A DNA stretch of 64,000 nucleotides from Sphingobacteriales bacterium (GCA_016708305.1 JADJGB010000008.1:1550001-1614000); one strand, 5' to 3'; positions 29,421-39,453 are shown, counted from the stretch's first letter. The notes: generated by a model not told the origin, from the letters alone. Program-made: numbers and translations.

Positions 29421-32030
29421 ATGAACTTAGGAAACTTCACTATTAAAGCAGCAGAAGCATTTCAGGCTGCCCAACAATTAGCTTTTAATGCGCAGAATCC
29501 CAATATCGAATCTGAGCATATTTTGAAAGCATTGATTGAGCAGCAGGATTCACCTGTTGAATATTTGCTAAAGAAAAATAATGTAACTTTAAACTTAGTT
29601 GAAAGTAAGTTGGAGGAACTAATAGGCAAACTTCCAAAAATAACCGGAGAACCGGCGCAGCAAATCAGCCGTGATGCCAATAATGTGGTTTTGAGGGCAG
29701 GCGCAGGGTTAAAGCAGTTTAATGATGAGTTTATTACACCCGAACATTTATTACTGGCCATCGTTCAAGAAATGATGCAGCCGGAAAATTGCTTAAGGAT
29801 GCTGGACTTACAGAAAAGGACTCATTACTGCAATTAAAGAACTACGTAAGGGCGAAACGGTTTCATCACAAACCCAGTCGCAGGAATACAATTCCCTAAA
29901 CAAATATGCCAAAAACCTGAATGAACTGGCACGTCAGGGAAAGCTGGACCCTGTGATAGGGCGAGACGAAGAAATCAGAAGGACACTGCATATCCTTAGC
30001 CGCCGCACCAAAAACAATCCGATATTAGTGGGCGAACCCGGTGTGGGTAAAACCGCTATTGCCGAAGGCATTGCCCACCGCATCATTAATGGTGATGTGC
30101 CTGAAAATCTGAAATCAAAAATTATTTATGCCTTGGATATGGGGCAATTGATTGCAGGCGCCAAGTACAAAGGAGAGTTTGAAGAAAGGCTGAAAGGGGT
30201 TGTAAAAGAAGTGAGCGACAGCGATGGAGAAATTGTTCTGTTTATTGATGAAATTCATACCCTTGTGGGAGCAGGTGGCGGTGAGGGCGCAATGGATGCC
30301 GCCAATATTTTGAAGCCTGCTTTGTCAAGAGGAGAATTGAGGGCAATAGGAGCTACTACTCTTAACGAATATCAAAAATTCTTTGAAAAAGATAAGGCAT
30401 TGGAGCGTCGTTTTCAGAAGGTGATGATTGACGAACCTTCCATTGAAGATGCTATTTCTATTTTGCGTGGGTTGAAGGACAGATACGAAACTCACCACCA
30501 TGTGAGGATAAAGGATGATGCCATCATTGCTGCGGTAGAATTATCCAGCCGGTATATTTCCGACAGATTTTTGCCCGATAAGGCGATTGACCTGATTGAT
30601 GAAAGCGCTGCCAAACTTCGCTTAGAAATGAATTCAATGCCTGAGGAATTGGATAAATTAGAAAGGCAGATTCGCCAATTAGAGATTGAGAGAGAGGCGA
30701 TTAAGCGTGAAAATGATGAAGACAAGCTGAAGCAATTGAATACCGAAATAGCTAATTTATCGGTGGAAAGAGATACCTTAAAAGCTAAATGGAAACAAGA
30801 AAAGGAATTGGTAGAACTAATTCAAAACTCAAAAGCCAACATTGAAAGCCTGAAAGTTGAGGCAGAACGGGCTGAACGAAATGGCGATTATGGAAAGGTG
30901 GCAGAAATTAGGTATGGAAAGATAAAAATTGAAGAAGAAAGAATAACTGAATTAACTAAGAAGTTGGAAACCAGTACTGAAAAAAGATTACTTAAAGAAG
31001 AAGTAGATGCAGAAGATATAGCAGAAAGTGTGGCAAAAGCTACAGGAATACCGGTTAGCAAAATGTTGCAAAGCGATAAGGAAAAATTATTACAGCTCGA
31101 AGTGCATTTGCATCAAAGAGTTGTGGGGCAGGATGAAGCCATTACAGCAGTGGCAGATGCTGTACGCAGGAGCCGTGCCGGATTGAATGATCCCAAAAAA
31201 CCAATCGGCTCATTTATTTTCTTAGGTACCACCGGAGTAGGTAAAACAGAATTAGCCAAAGCATTGGCAGAATATCTTTTTGATGACGAGGGTATGATGA
31301 CGCGGATAGATATGAGTGAGTATCAGGAGAAACACACTGTAAGCCGCCTTGTGGGTGCGCCTCCCGGCTATGTCGGTTACGAGGAAGGCGGTCAGTTGAC
31401 AGAGGCAGTTCGACGAAAGCCATACTGCGTGATATTGCTCGATGAAATTGAAAAGGCGCATCCGATGTTTGGAATGTGTTGCTTCAGGTTTTGGATGATG
31501 GCAGGCTTACAGATAATAAAGGTCGGGTAGTCAATTTTAAAAATACCATTATCATTATGACCAGCAATATCGGCAGCCACCTGATTCAGGACACTTTTGA
31601 AGATGTAAATGAGAAAAATGTGGAAGAAGTAACAGAAAAGGCAAGGGTAGAGGTGATGGCTTTGCTTAAAGAAACTGTTCGGCCTGAATTTTTGAATCGT
31701 GTGGATGAAATTATCATGTTCCGTCCATTGATGAAGAAAGATATTCTGGGAATAGTGAAAATTCAATTGAATATACTCAAAAAAATGCTTGATCCTAGCG
31801 GCATTCAGTTACAGTTTAGTAATTATGCAATTGAATTCCTTGCAGATCAGGGTTTTGATCCTCAGTTTGGCGCAAGACCGCTGAAAAGATTGATTCAAAA
31901 AGAAATAGTGAATCAATTGAGTAAAAAAATTCTTGCCGGCGATATTGACAAAGTCCATCCGGTGAAAGTGGATGTTTTTGACAATACGGTGGTGTTTATG
32001 AATGAATCGAAAGAAAAAAAGAAAGTATAA
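29421..32030 (+). CDS. clpB: ATP-dependent disaggregase ClpB (three frame changes)
   Basis: A Hsp100 chaperone of about 870 aa. The N-domain (FTIKAAEAFQAAQQLA) breaks near 29775 and 29818, each at a missing G, then reads LITAIKELRKGE. NBD1 has GEPGVGKTAIAEG and VLFIDEIHTLVGAG. The coiled-coil M domain spans about residues 410-525. NBD2 has LGTTGVGKTELAKALAE, VILLDEIEKAHP, a frame change near 31465, then VLLQVLDDGRLTDNKGR and the sensor-2 GARPLKR segment. Nothing large is missing. A strong terminator follows. Confidence 0.93.
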
Positions 32031-32035
32031 TACAC

Positions 32036-32064
32036 AAGAAAGCCTCCAAATGGGAGGCTTTCTT
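32036..32064 (+). terminator. Rho-independent terminator after clpB
   Basis: A perfect 12-bp stem AAGAAAGCCTCC/GGAGGCTTTCTT with a 5-nt loop begins 6 bp after the clpB stop. Confidence 0.9.
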
Positions 32065-32095
32065 ATAATAGATTGGTTATCAGTAGTTATGGATT

Positions 32096-32142
32096 AAATC
32101 TTTTATTTTATTTTGAAATTTTGAAAATAAAATAAAAGATTT
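32096..32142. repeat. 19-bp perfect AT-rich inverted repeat
   Basis: AAATCTTTTATTTTATTTT (32096-32114) is exactly complementary to 32124-32142, with a 9-nt loop. It lies between the clpB terminator and the promoter of the DsbA-like gene. Confidence 0.9.
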
Positions 32143-32151
32143 CAAAAAAAA

Positions 32152-32182
32152 TTTTGACAGTTCAAAAAAAAAATTATCTTCA
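32152..32182 (+). promoter_or_regulatory. Promoter candidate for the DsbA-like gene
   Basis: TTTTG (32152-32156), an 18-bp spacer and TATCTTCA (32175-32182; two mismatches in the last two bases of TAnnTTTG) lie about 60 bp upstream of the start codon. Confidence 0.4.
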
Positions 32183-32244
32183 ATTAATTTTTAGCTATAA
32201 CGAAAGAGTTTTGATCGGTTTAAACCAAAATAATCTTAAATACT

Positions 32245-32850
32245 ATGAGTTTAAAAAAGGAAGAAGAAGAAATATTAGAGCCAAGAGATATTTTTGTTGG
32301 TGAAAAGGATGCTCCCGTAATTCTCATGGAATTTGGAGAATACCAAAGCGAGGAATGTGCAAGGGCCAATGAAATTGTGAAGCAGATCCTTAATGATTAT
32401 GAAGGCAAAGTGAAGTTTAATTTTCGCCATTTCCCTCAAACAAGAATTCACCAGCGCAGTTTAAAGGCAGCAGAATCAGCAATTGCTGCTGCACAGGAAG
32501 GAAAATTTTGGGAAATGCACAATATGTTGTTTAAAAACAGAAGAAACCTTGGTACCACCAGTCTGAAACTACATTCAAAGGATGCCGGTGTTATAAACAG
32601 AAACTTTTTAGATAATCTTGTAAACGGTATCTATGGCTGGCAGGTTCAGGATGATCTAAAAGAAGGTATTGATTTGGGTGTTAAGGAGGTTCCTACTTTT
32701 TTTGTAAACAATAAGATGCTTAAAGGGAAAGCTACTTATGCGCTGCTTGCGGCAGCCATTGACGAAGCCCTTAAAAACGGTAAAAAAGCGCCTGCAAAGA
32801 AAACTGCTGAAAAAACTGAGAAAAAAGTTATTACTAAAGCTAAGAGATAA
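32245..32850 (+). CDS. DsbA-like thioredoxin-fold protein with SxxC active site and Lys-rich tail
   Basis: A protein of 201 aa without a signal peptide, so apparently cytoplasmic. The thioredoxin_4/DsbA fold is shown by APVILMEFGEYQSEEC, FNFRHFPQ, AAQEGKFWEMHNMLF and the cis-Pro loop VPTFFVNN. The usual CxxC is S35-E-E-C38, so the nucleophilic first Cys is gone and classical disulfide exchange is unlikely. The C-terminus (about 175-201) is Lys/Ala-rich (APAKKTAEKTEKK) and could bind nucleic acid. Family membership is secure; the role is unknown. Confidence 0.8.
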   Translation: MSLKKEEEEILEPRDIFVGEKDAPVILMEFGEYQSEECARANEIVKQILNDYEGKVKFNFRHFPQTRIHQRSLKAAESAIAAAQEGKFWEMHNMLFKNRRNLGTTSLKLHSKDAGVINRNFLDNLVNGIYGWQVQDDLKEGIDLGVKEVPTFFVNNKMLKGKATYALLAAAIDEALKNGKKAPAKKTAEKTEKKVITKAKR

Positions 32851-32993
32851 GTATAGAATTCTAATAAATATTGTGATTCTAAGATTTTTCCGGATTTGCC
32901 AATAAAAATTGTGCAAACGGTTGAATGTTTGTTATATCGAAATTTATCAGGAACTTTAAACTCTTTATATTTAAACCTTTAAAATAATATAGT

Positions 32994-34424
32994 ATGAAAA
33001 AATTTGCCGGATTCTATTTAGCTTGTTGGATGGTTATTGTTTCTGCAGGTTTTATTAATGCCCAAAAACCTACTGTACAAATAATTAAGTCATCAGCAGG
33101 AGCAATAAAGACGGTTGTGCCCAAGCGTCCTTCCGGGCAAAAAGATGTTTTACAATTAACCGCTCCCCAGATGGAAACTGTACGCGTTGGTTTTATCGGA
33201 TTAGGAATGAGAGGCCCCTCTGCTGTGGAAAGATGGATATTTATACCAGGTACAAAAATTGTGGCTTTGGCAGACATCAGGCCTGAAAGAGTAGAGGCTA
33301 CACAAAAAATACTTGACAGAAATAAAATAGCCAGAGCGGAAGGATATTCCGGAACTGAGGATGCCTGGAAAAAACTATGCGAAAGAAAAGATATTGACCT
33401 CGTGTATATTGTAACCGACTGGAAGCATCACGTTCCTATGGCACTCTATGCGATGGAGCATGGAAAACACGTTGCTATTGAGGTGCCATCAGCAATGAAC
33501 ATGAAAGATATCTGGAGCCTGATTAATACTTCCGAAAGAACCCGTAAACATTGTATGATGCTTGAAAATTGTGTGTATGATGAGTTTGAAATGACCAGTT
33601 TAAATATGGCGCAGCAAGGTGTTTTTGGAGAAATTATTCATGCAGAAGGAGCGTACATACACGACCTGTCTCCTTATTGGGATCAATACTGGAACAACTG
33701 GAGGTTGGACTACAACAAGGATCATCGTGGCGATGTATATCCTACACATGGATTAGGCCCTGCGGCTCAGGCACTCAATATCCATCGTGGAGATAAGATG
33801 AACTATCTGGTGGCTGTGGATACAAAACCGATAAACGGGCCAGAACATTGGAAACAAATGAAAGGCAAATATCCTGTGGACTTTAAAAATGGTGCTCACA
33901 CTATTACTATGATAAAAACTGAAAAAGGTAAAACCATTCAAATTCAACATAACGTAATGACACCAAGACCATACAGCCGTATGTATCAGCTAACTGGCAC
34001 CAAAGGTTTTGCCAATAAATATCCTATTCAGGGTTTTGCAGTTCAGGGATCGCAATTGGATAGCGAAGTGGCAGGCAGTTACTATCAAAAATTAGATGGA
34101 CACAGTTTTGTTAAAGATGATATAAGAAAAGCATTGATGAACAAGTACAAGCATCCTTTTTACAAAGAAATGGAAGAAACAGCGAAGAAACTGGGCGCTA
34201 TTGCTCATGGCGGTATGGACTACATCATGGACTTCAGATTAGTTTACTGCCTGAGAAACGGATTGCCTTTGGATATGGATGTATATGATCTGGCTGAATG
34301 GTGTTGCCTCGCCGAACTTACTGCTATTTCTTTAAATAATGGTAGCGCTCCGGTTGAAATTCCTGATTTTACACGAGGTGGATGGAGCCGAACTAATGGT
34401 TATCAGCACGCAATGGCAAAATAA
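32994..34424 (+). CDS. GH109-type alpha-N-acetylgalactosaminidase (Gfo/Idh/MocA fold)
   Basis: A secreted protein of 476 aa (signal peptide ending at GFINAQ). It has an NAD-binding Rossmann fold (VGFIGLGMRGPSAVERW) and the GH109 segments VTDWKHHVPMALYAMEHGKH, MMLENCVYDEFE, GAYIHDLSPYW, YPTHGLGPAAQALNIHRGDK and DFTRGGWSRTNGYQHAMAK. These enzymes remove GalNAc with a redox-recycled NAD. Such activity would feed a hexosamine kinase like the one at 9242. Intact; single gene with its own terminator. Confidence 0.9.
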   Translation: MKKFAGFYLACWMVIVSAGFINAQKPTVQIIKSSAGAIKTVVPKRPSGQKDVLQLTAPQMETVRVGFIGLGMRGPSAVERWIFIPGTKIVALADIRPERVEATQKILDRNKIARAEGYSGTEDAWKKLCERKDIDLVYIVTDWKHHVPMALYAMEHGKHVAIEVPSAMNMKDIWSLINTSERTRKHCMMLENCVYDEFEMTSLNMAQQGVFGEIIHAEGAYIHDLSPYWDQYWNNWRLDYNKDHRGDVYPTHGLGPAAQALNIHRGDKMNYLVAVDTKPINGPEHWKQMKGKYPVDFKNGAHTITMIKTEKGKTIQIQHNVMTPRPYSRMYQLTGTKGFANKYPIQGFAVQGSQLDSEVAGSYYQKLDGHSFVKDDIRKALMNKYKHPFYKEMEETAKKLGAIAHGGMDYIMDFRLVYCLRNGLPLDMDVYDLAEWCCLAELTAISLNNGSAPVEIPDFTRGGWSRTNGYQHAMAK

Positions 34425-34445
34425 TGGTTTTGGTTGTTTTAAATA

Positions 34446-34482
34446 AAGAAAAAGAGAGCCGGTTTTAAGCCCTCTTTTTCTT
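34446..34482 (+). terminator. Bidirectional terminator between GH109 and the ABC transporter
   Basis: A perfect 11-bp stem AAGAAAAAGAG/CTCTTTTTCTT lies between two convergent genes. Its A-rich and T-rich arms allow use from both sides. Confidence 0.8.
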
Positions 34483-34498
34483 GCAAATTATTAGTGTT

Positions 34499-35299
34499 CT
34501 ATAAATCTATCTTTTTAAAATGTTTTCTTAACGTGTAAAGAAATAAGGTAGAATATGCAACAGCTGCTGCGATCAACGTCCAATCCGGAACCTGCCTTTT
34601 CATCAGCATTTTGGGTGTAATGGGATTGGGGATCAAAGAATCAACCGATTCAAGTGGTAAAAAATAACCAATCTGCCAACCTCTTAATGTGAGAGATGCC
34701 CATAAGAGATTATCAATTACAAAAACGAGTCCGAAGTAAACAACAATTGATAAACCGGTACGTTTGATGATGATAGTGGTAAAAAATGCAACGAGTAAAT
34801 ACACCAAAGCCATCAGCATAAAGTAAAAAATATACCTACTGCCTTCAAAAATATTCCCTAACTCACCGGATGGAGTGTAAATAAGCCCTATAAGCAAACC
34901 CGACACAAAAACCAAAGCCGTGCTTGTGAGTAAAAAGAATATGAGTACAGAGAGTTTTGCTTTAATAAATTCCATTCTGTCCCACCCGTCAATGATGTTT
35001 TGGCGGTGGGTTTTATATTGAAATTCGTTGGATATTAAAATAATAAAAAGCATGCCGATAATTATAAAACAAACCTCCCATCCAGGCAGCGCTTTGCCAA
35101 ACCTTTGAAAAACAAATGGAGACCCTACCAGATTTTTTAATACAATTTCCTCCATTGACTTGCCTGAAAACTGTTTCATAAACTGCTGGGCAGTTGTCCA
35201 GAAAGCTAAAATAAATAAAACCAAAAAACCGCCAAACAGGAATTTAAAAGCAACATAACTTTTAATTTTCATCCATTCTATTTTAAATAGTCGCCACAT
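34499..35299 (-). CDS. ABC-2-type transporter permease
   Basis: A membrane protein of 266 aa with about six helices (FLFGGFLVLFILAFWTTAQ; CFIIIGMLFIILISNEF; LSVLIFFLLTSTALVFVSGLL and others) and the N-terminal WRLFKIEWMKIKSY typical of ABC-2 permeases. It starts 11 bp after the ATPase stop and forms an exporter with it. Substrate unknown. Intact. Confidence 0.85.
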   Translation of the reverse strand: MWRLFKIEWMKIKSYVAFKFLFGGFLVLFILAFWTTAQQFMKQFSGKSMEEIVLKNLVGSPFVFQRFGKALPGWEVCFIIIGMLFIILISNEFQYKTHRQNIIDGWDRMEFIKAKLSVLIFFLLTSTALVFVSGLLIGLIYTPSGELGNIFEGSRYIFYFMLMALVYLLVAFFTTIIIKRTGLSIVVYFGLVFVIDNLLWASLTLRGWQIGYFLPLESVDSLIPNPITPKMLMKRQVPDWTLIAAAVAYSTLFLYTLRKHFKKIDL

Positions 35300-35310
35300 T
35301 ATGCTTAAAT

Positions 35311-36223
35311 TTAAAGTACAGGATTATTTTCATCAGTGATTTCGAGGAAACGGGTTTCCAGGTTTTTCCTCCGCACTGATAAATGTGATAGAATAATATT
35401 TTGAAAATAACAATGCTGGTTGATTAATTCGGGCGTAATTTCATTTTTGCAGTAAATTTGCAAAATACCATTGCTGCCCGATATTTTGTGTACACCCTGG
35501 AGTGTTGTAATCATTTCACTTAACTGATCTAGGTTGGCAGCCGAAATTTCAATAATTTGTCCATTTTCTTCATTATTTGTCAATACTTCGTTGACGGTGC
35601 CACTTATTTTCAACACTCCTTTTTGAAGAATGGCAACGTGCGAGCACACTTTTTCCACTTCGTCGAGAATATGGCTTGCCATGATGATGCTTTTGCCTTG
35701 TTCACTTAAATTTTTTATTAGTGTTCTTATTTCGGCAATTCCGGCCGGATCAAGCCCGTTGGTTGGTTCGTCAAATACCAGTGTTGAAGGGTTGCCCAGC
35801 AGCGTGGAGGCTATTGCCAATCTTTGTTTCATCCCCAATGAGAAGGTACTAAAGGGAGAATCTTTTCTTTCGTATAGATTTACAATTTTAAGTACTCTTT
35901 CAATATCTTCTTTCGGATACCCTTTTATGGCTGCTGCTATTTCAAGGTTTTTTTTAGCGCTCAGATAATGAAAAAAATTAGGCGTTTCGAGAAGTGTGCC
36001 GATTTTTCTTCTTTGTTGTGGATTGCCTGCCTCGCCGTTCCAAAGGTATTGACCTTCCGAAGCCTTAAGAACATCCATAATGATCCCCAGTAATGTAGTT
36101 TTACCGCTTCCGTTTGGCCCCAAAATACCAAATACAGAACCTTGCGGTACTTCAAAACTTACATTGTCCAGAGCTTTTACGCGGAAATTTCTTAGTAATG
36201 TTTTGTACTGTTAATACTGCCAT
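35311..36223 (-). CDS. ABC transporter ATP-binding protein (frameshift near the N-terminus)
   Basis: About 303 aa. The ATG at 36223 gives MAVLTVQNITK; a one-base change near 36190 then restores VKALDNVSFEVPQGSVFGIL. Walker A is GPNGSGKTT, the signature is FSLGMKQRLAIAS, Walker B is TLVFDEPTNGLDP, and the switch His is in MASHIL. The C-terminal region (about 215-300) is typical of ABC-2 drug or antibiotic exporters. A TetR regulator lies just upstream on the same strand. Confidence 0.9.
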
Positions 36224-36364
36224 TTAATAACTTGACTTAGATTTATTTGTATTGCAGCCTCAAAGTAGCTACCAGATTTCAATTGAGAAATTAAAATCGG
36301 TAAACTGCGGTTTTTGACTTGTAAATTGAAATAATGAGATGGGTGGGAAAAAGTTTATTTGTAA

Positions 36365-37017
36365 TTACGTTTTCTTCTGTTTTGCCTTTTCAAAAATACA
36401 AGATTGGATTTGATTTATTGCCTGCTCAATTCTTTTTCTGTCTGCTTCTTTTGTAATATCAATTCCACAAAAAGTAGTTCCGTTTGCCTTCCCGTTCAGT
36501 ACCAGATGATAAAGACCTGCAATTTGTATGGCCATTAAAGCTCTGAAGTCAATATCATTGTTTGTAAAAAATGAGTCTGAAAATTCAAACAACTTTCCGG
36601 CGAAAGCTTCTCTTTGTGTTGCAATATTTTTCAGCGCTTTATTTTTTTCACTGATTTCCCAAAGGATAATTTTTTGCATTTCCTTACTGGAATAGAAGTA
36701 ATCAAAAAGATTGACCAGCTCTTCAGTTGTTTTATTAGCGTCAATTTCATTCTTTGCTTTTTCCACAAGCTCGGTTGAGGATTTTTCAAAAAGAACAGAC
36801 CAGTATTCCTGTTTTTTCACGTAGGTTTCTATCAGTTTGTCCACACTTCCAAAGTAAACGTAAATCAATTTCTTGTCCAACTTAGCTACCTCTGCTATCC
36901 GATTTACGCCTAATGCGGTGTGCCCTTTGGTTTTCAAAATTTTCCTACAGCGTCCAGCAGTTTTTCCTTGGTTCTGGCTTTATTACGGATTTTTCCGTCG
37001 ACAATTTTTCTGGGCAT
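36365..37017 (-). CDS. TetR-family transcriptional regulator (one frameshift)
   Basis: About 217 aa. The start MPRKIVDGKIRNKARTKEKL leads into the HTH. A one-base deletion in the A/T-run near 36935 splits it, after which it reads LKTKGHTALGVNRIAEVAKL, LDKKLIYVYFGSVDKLIETY. The ligand-binding half is alpha-helical with no recognised motif. It probably controls the adjacent ABC exporter. Confidence 0.82.
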
Positions 37018-37107
37018 ACAATTATTTATATTTTATGATGTTTTTAATATCCAAATTTAAAAAAGTTTATTTAATTATCAGCACATAATTTAATTTGTAA
37101 ATTATGA

Positions 37108-37625
37108 TTATTCGCTTAATTGCAAATCACTGTATGAATGGGCTACAAATTGTTGCGGTCTGATACCAAAAAATGTAGCAAACTGAAAGCATTGCTCTCT
37201 TACCCTCTCTATACCAATAGTATCATCCTTATCAATAGCCTCTACCTCAATGAAAGAACCAAGAGTAACTAATTTGTCGAAATGAATTTTAACATTGTCC
37301 ACAAAATAGATTTTTCTTTTTTGTCAACCACTACCTTCACTCCATGAACTTTAGTAAGAATATCTTTCAGGTTTTTGTCTGGCTTGTGTTCATATAATAT
37401 CACGTTGGATGATTTGGCTTTCGCATTATTGCTTCGTTCATAATAAATCAACGAGTTTTCAATATTGCCTTCACGTAGTTTTAATCTTCCGGTGGCAATA
37501 TTGAAGTAAATATCGGTTTGATGGTCTTCACCTAAATAAAAAGGATTAAATGATTCTATTAATCTGCTCTCCAGCTCTTCTGTATTTTCCACTTTGGCTT
37601 TAAATTCAAAATTCAGGTGTGGCAT
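37108..37625 (-). CDS. CYTH-domain protein (class IV adenylate cyclase/triphosphatase-like; one frameshift)
   Basis: About 172 aa. MPHLNFEFKAKVENTEELE carries the CYTH ExExK-type start (FEFKAKV). Later strands are TDIYFNIATGRLKLREG, SLIYYERSNNA and, after a frame change near 37310, KIYFVDNVKIHFDKL, GSFIEVEAIDKDD. The many Lys, Arg and Glu residues fit a triphosphate tunnel. It starts 10 bp after the stop of the metzincin gene, so the two are probably co-transcribed. Cyclase, tripolyphosphatase or thiamine-triphosphatase activity cannot be told apart here. Confidence 0.72.
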
Positions 37626-37635
37626 AGAATGTTTT

Positions 37636-38288
37636 TTATGATAAAGTACTGTGATCGGGATGCCAAACACTGCTAAAATTGCCTAGTATGGCAATGTTTT
37701 GATTAAATTCTATTTTATGAATTTTCAAAAGTGCAATGTCTTCCTTTTAACTTTTCGGTACATCGGGTGCATGGTACCGCCGGTAACACCTGCTGGTTTT
37801 GAAGGGTCATATTGAAACGGTAGATCTACCAGAGTGCCACGCGGATACATAATGCCCGAAATACCCCTGCCTCTTAGATCCAGATCAGTGGGATGATCGA
37901 GACCTAAAGTGTGCCCGTATTCATGCGCTGCAGTTGTGGAACCTTCATACAGATTTTCCAGTTTAAAATAACCGGTATTGCATCCTAAACCATCCACAAA
38001 AGAAATATTGTCGTGGGCAAATTCTTCAATTCTGAAATAATTATTCAGTGGGTTATCATTGGCCATTATTTCTTCAGGATTCACGCCTGATTTCAGCTCG
38101 GCAGTTATTTTAAAAGTAATCGAATATTGGTCTCCTCTGTACATAGTGGTTCCATGAGGTTCGTTCCACATGGCTTCTATTTCGTTTCGGATACGTTCTG
38201 TAATGGTTTCATCTGCGGCATTTCCATAAGTAATGATATGCGATGAAATTAATATATTTCCACCCTCTATGATTTCTACTGTGCCCAT
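37636..38288 (-). CDS. Metzincin-type zinc metalloprotease without signal peptide (frameshift near the C-terminus)
   Basis: About 217 aa. The zinc motif HEYGHTLGLDH (His122, Glu123, His126, His132) and the Met-turn GIMYPRG (Met147) are the metzincin signature. The N-terminus (MGTVEIIEGGNILIS) has no signal peptide or membrane helix, so it seems cytoplasmic or exported by another route. The reading ends at 37725 as written. A one-base change near 37740 restores KEDIALLKIHKIEFNQNIAI and a stop at 37636, only 10 bp before the CYTH gene. Target unknown. Confidence 0.72.
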
Positions 38289-38458
38289 TGGATAAAGGTA
38301 ATGGTTGTGTAGGCATTTTTTGGATGAATAATAAAATATTCTTTGTTACTAAGGATTGAAATAAGGTTAACCTAAACAAAATATTGCTTTTTGAGGGTTC
38401 TAAAATTTATTATAAATATCGAGCAATCAAAGAAAATGTGTATTTATTTGAAAAAAAA
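38289..38458. other. Divergent intergenic region before the Xre-RES pair
   Basis: AT-rich sequence between the metzincin gene (minus) and the toxin-antitoxin promoter (plus). I see no gene or operator apart from the listed promoter region to its right. Confidence 0.35.
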
Positions 38459-38490
38459 TTTGGAATTTCAATAAAATGACAATAAATTTG
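38459..38490 (+). promoter_or_regulatory. Bacteroidota-type promoter of the Xre-RES operon
   Basis: TTTG (38459-38462), a 20-bp spacer and TAAATTTG (38483-38490, exact TAnnTTTG). Transcription would start near 38496, about 10 bp before the ATG. Confidence 0.7.
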
Positions 38491-38503
38491 TGACAAATGA
38501 CAA
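38475..38503. promoter_or_regulatory. Operator candidate: AATGACAA direct repeats and ATTTG-TGA-CAAAT palindrome
   Basis: AATGACAA occurs at 38475-38482 and 38496-38503, exactly 21 bp (two helical turns) apart, flanking the -7 box. A dyad ATTTG-TGA-CAAAT spans 38486-38498. The position fits autorepression by the Xre antitoxin. Confidence 0.5.
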
Positions 38504-38506
38504 GAA

Positions 38507-38995
38507 ATGAAGTCAAAGAAAAAAAATCAGGAATATAAAGAAGATGACCAACCCTCATTAATTGTTTCAGAACCAATAGGTTATTACTATGCGCCTACTT
38601 TTTTCCCAGCAAAAACTCAAAATTTATCCGATATGGATATTCTGAATGTTATTAAAAAGGGAGTATCAAAAAAGGAATTAGATAATACGATGCTGATGAT
38701 GGATTTTTCGCTTGAAGATATGGCAGCTCTTCTTCATATTTCCAGTAGAACTTTTAGACGTTTTACTGACGACTCATTTTTGAATACCGAACAAAGTGAA
38801 AGAATTGTGGAACTAAACAAACTTTATCAATATGGTGTGGAGGTTTTCGGTTCTCTTAGTAAATTCAGACGTTGGATTGATAGTGAAGTGATTGCACTTG
38901 GCAATAAAAACCCCCGTGAATTTTTAGATACTTCATTGGGTATTTCTATTTTGAGAACCATCTTAGGACGTATTGAATATGGCGTTTATTCCTGA
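38507..38995 (+). CDS. Xre/MbcA/ParS-type antitoxin
   Basis: A cytoplasmic protein of 162 aa. The helix-turn-helix region is FSLEDMAALLHISSRTFRRF (about residues 67-86). The C-terminal MbcA/ParS toxin-binding domain includes GVEVFGSLSKFRRWIDSEV and NPREFLDTSLGISILRTILGRIE, written here in two parts: NPREFLDTSLGIS and RTILGRIEYG. It should neutralise the RES toxin and repress the operon. The stop TGA and the toxin ATG share one base (TGATG). Confidence 0.92.
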   Translation: MKSKKKNQEYKEDDQPSLIVSEPIGYYYAPTFFPAKTQNLSDMDILNVIKKGVSKKELDNTMLMMDFSLEDMAALLHISSRTFRRFTDDSFLNTEQSERIVELNKLYQYGVEVFGSLSKFRRWIDSEVIALGNKNPREFLDTSLGISILRTILGRIEYGVYS

Positions 38996-39453
38996 TGAGA
39001 GTTTATAGAATTAGTAAATGCAGGTTTATTAAAGACCTTTCGGGGTATGGAGCCTTCCTGCAAGGGGGAAGGTGGAATAGCCTCAATCAATACATGATTT
39101 ATACTTCTCAATCTATTGCTTTGAGTATGCTGGAGGTATTAGTTCATTTTCAGCCTCAGATTTCACCTGAAGATTTCTGTCTGTTGACTCTTGAACTTCC
39201 AGATAATTCTATTGAAGTGCTTCCTCATAAAAAACTACAGGAAGGCTGGAACAGGTATGCTATTATTCCTGCAACTCAAACTGTTGGAGATTCGTTTTTA
39301 AAGGAAAATAAAAAAATTGCATTACAAGTGCCGTCTTCAATTATTGAGCAGGAATCAAATTTCTTATTGAATCCCAACCACCCTGATTTTGAACAAAAAG
39401 TAAAGATTATTTCGATACAAGAAATTAAAATTGATAAGCGATTAGTTGAATAG
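38995..39453 (+). CDS. RES-domain toxin
   Basis: A protein of 152 aa of the RES family, toxins that degrade or ADP-ribosylate using NAD. The family's R-E-S residues are seen as Arg in GGRWNSLNQYMIYTSQS, the neighbouring Tyr/Ser segment, and Glu in SMLEVLVHF. The length is typical of the family. It is translationally coupled to the Xre antitoxin. Intact. Confidence 0.92.
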   Translation: MRVYRISKCRFIKDLSGYGAFLQGGRWNSLNQYMIYTSQSIALSMLEVLVHFQPQISPEDFCLLTLELPDNSIEVLPHKKLQEGWNRYAIIPATQTVGDSFLKENKKIALQVPSSIIEQESNFLLNPNHPDFEQKVKIISIQEIKIDKRLVE

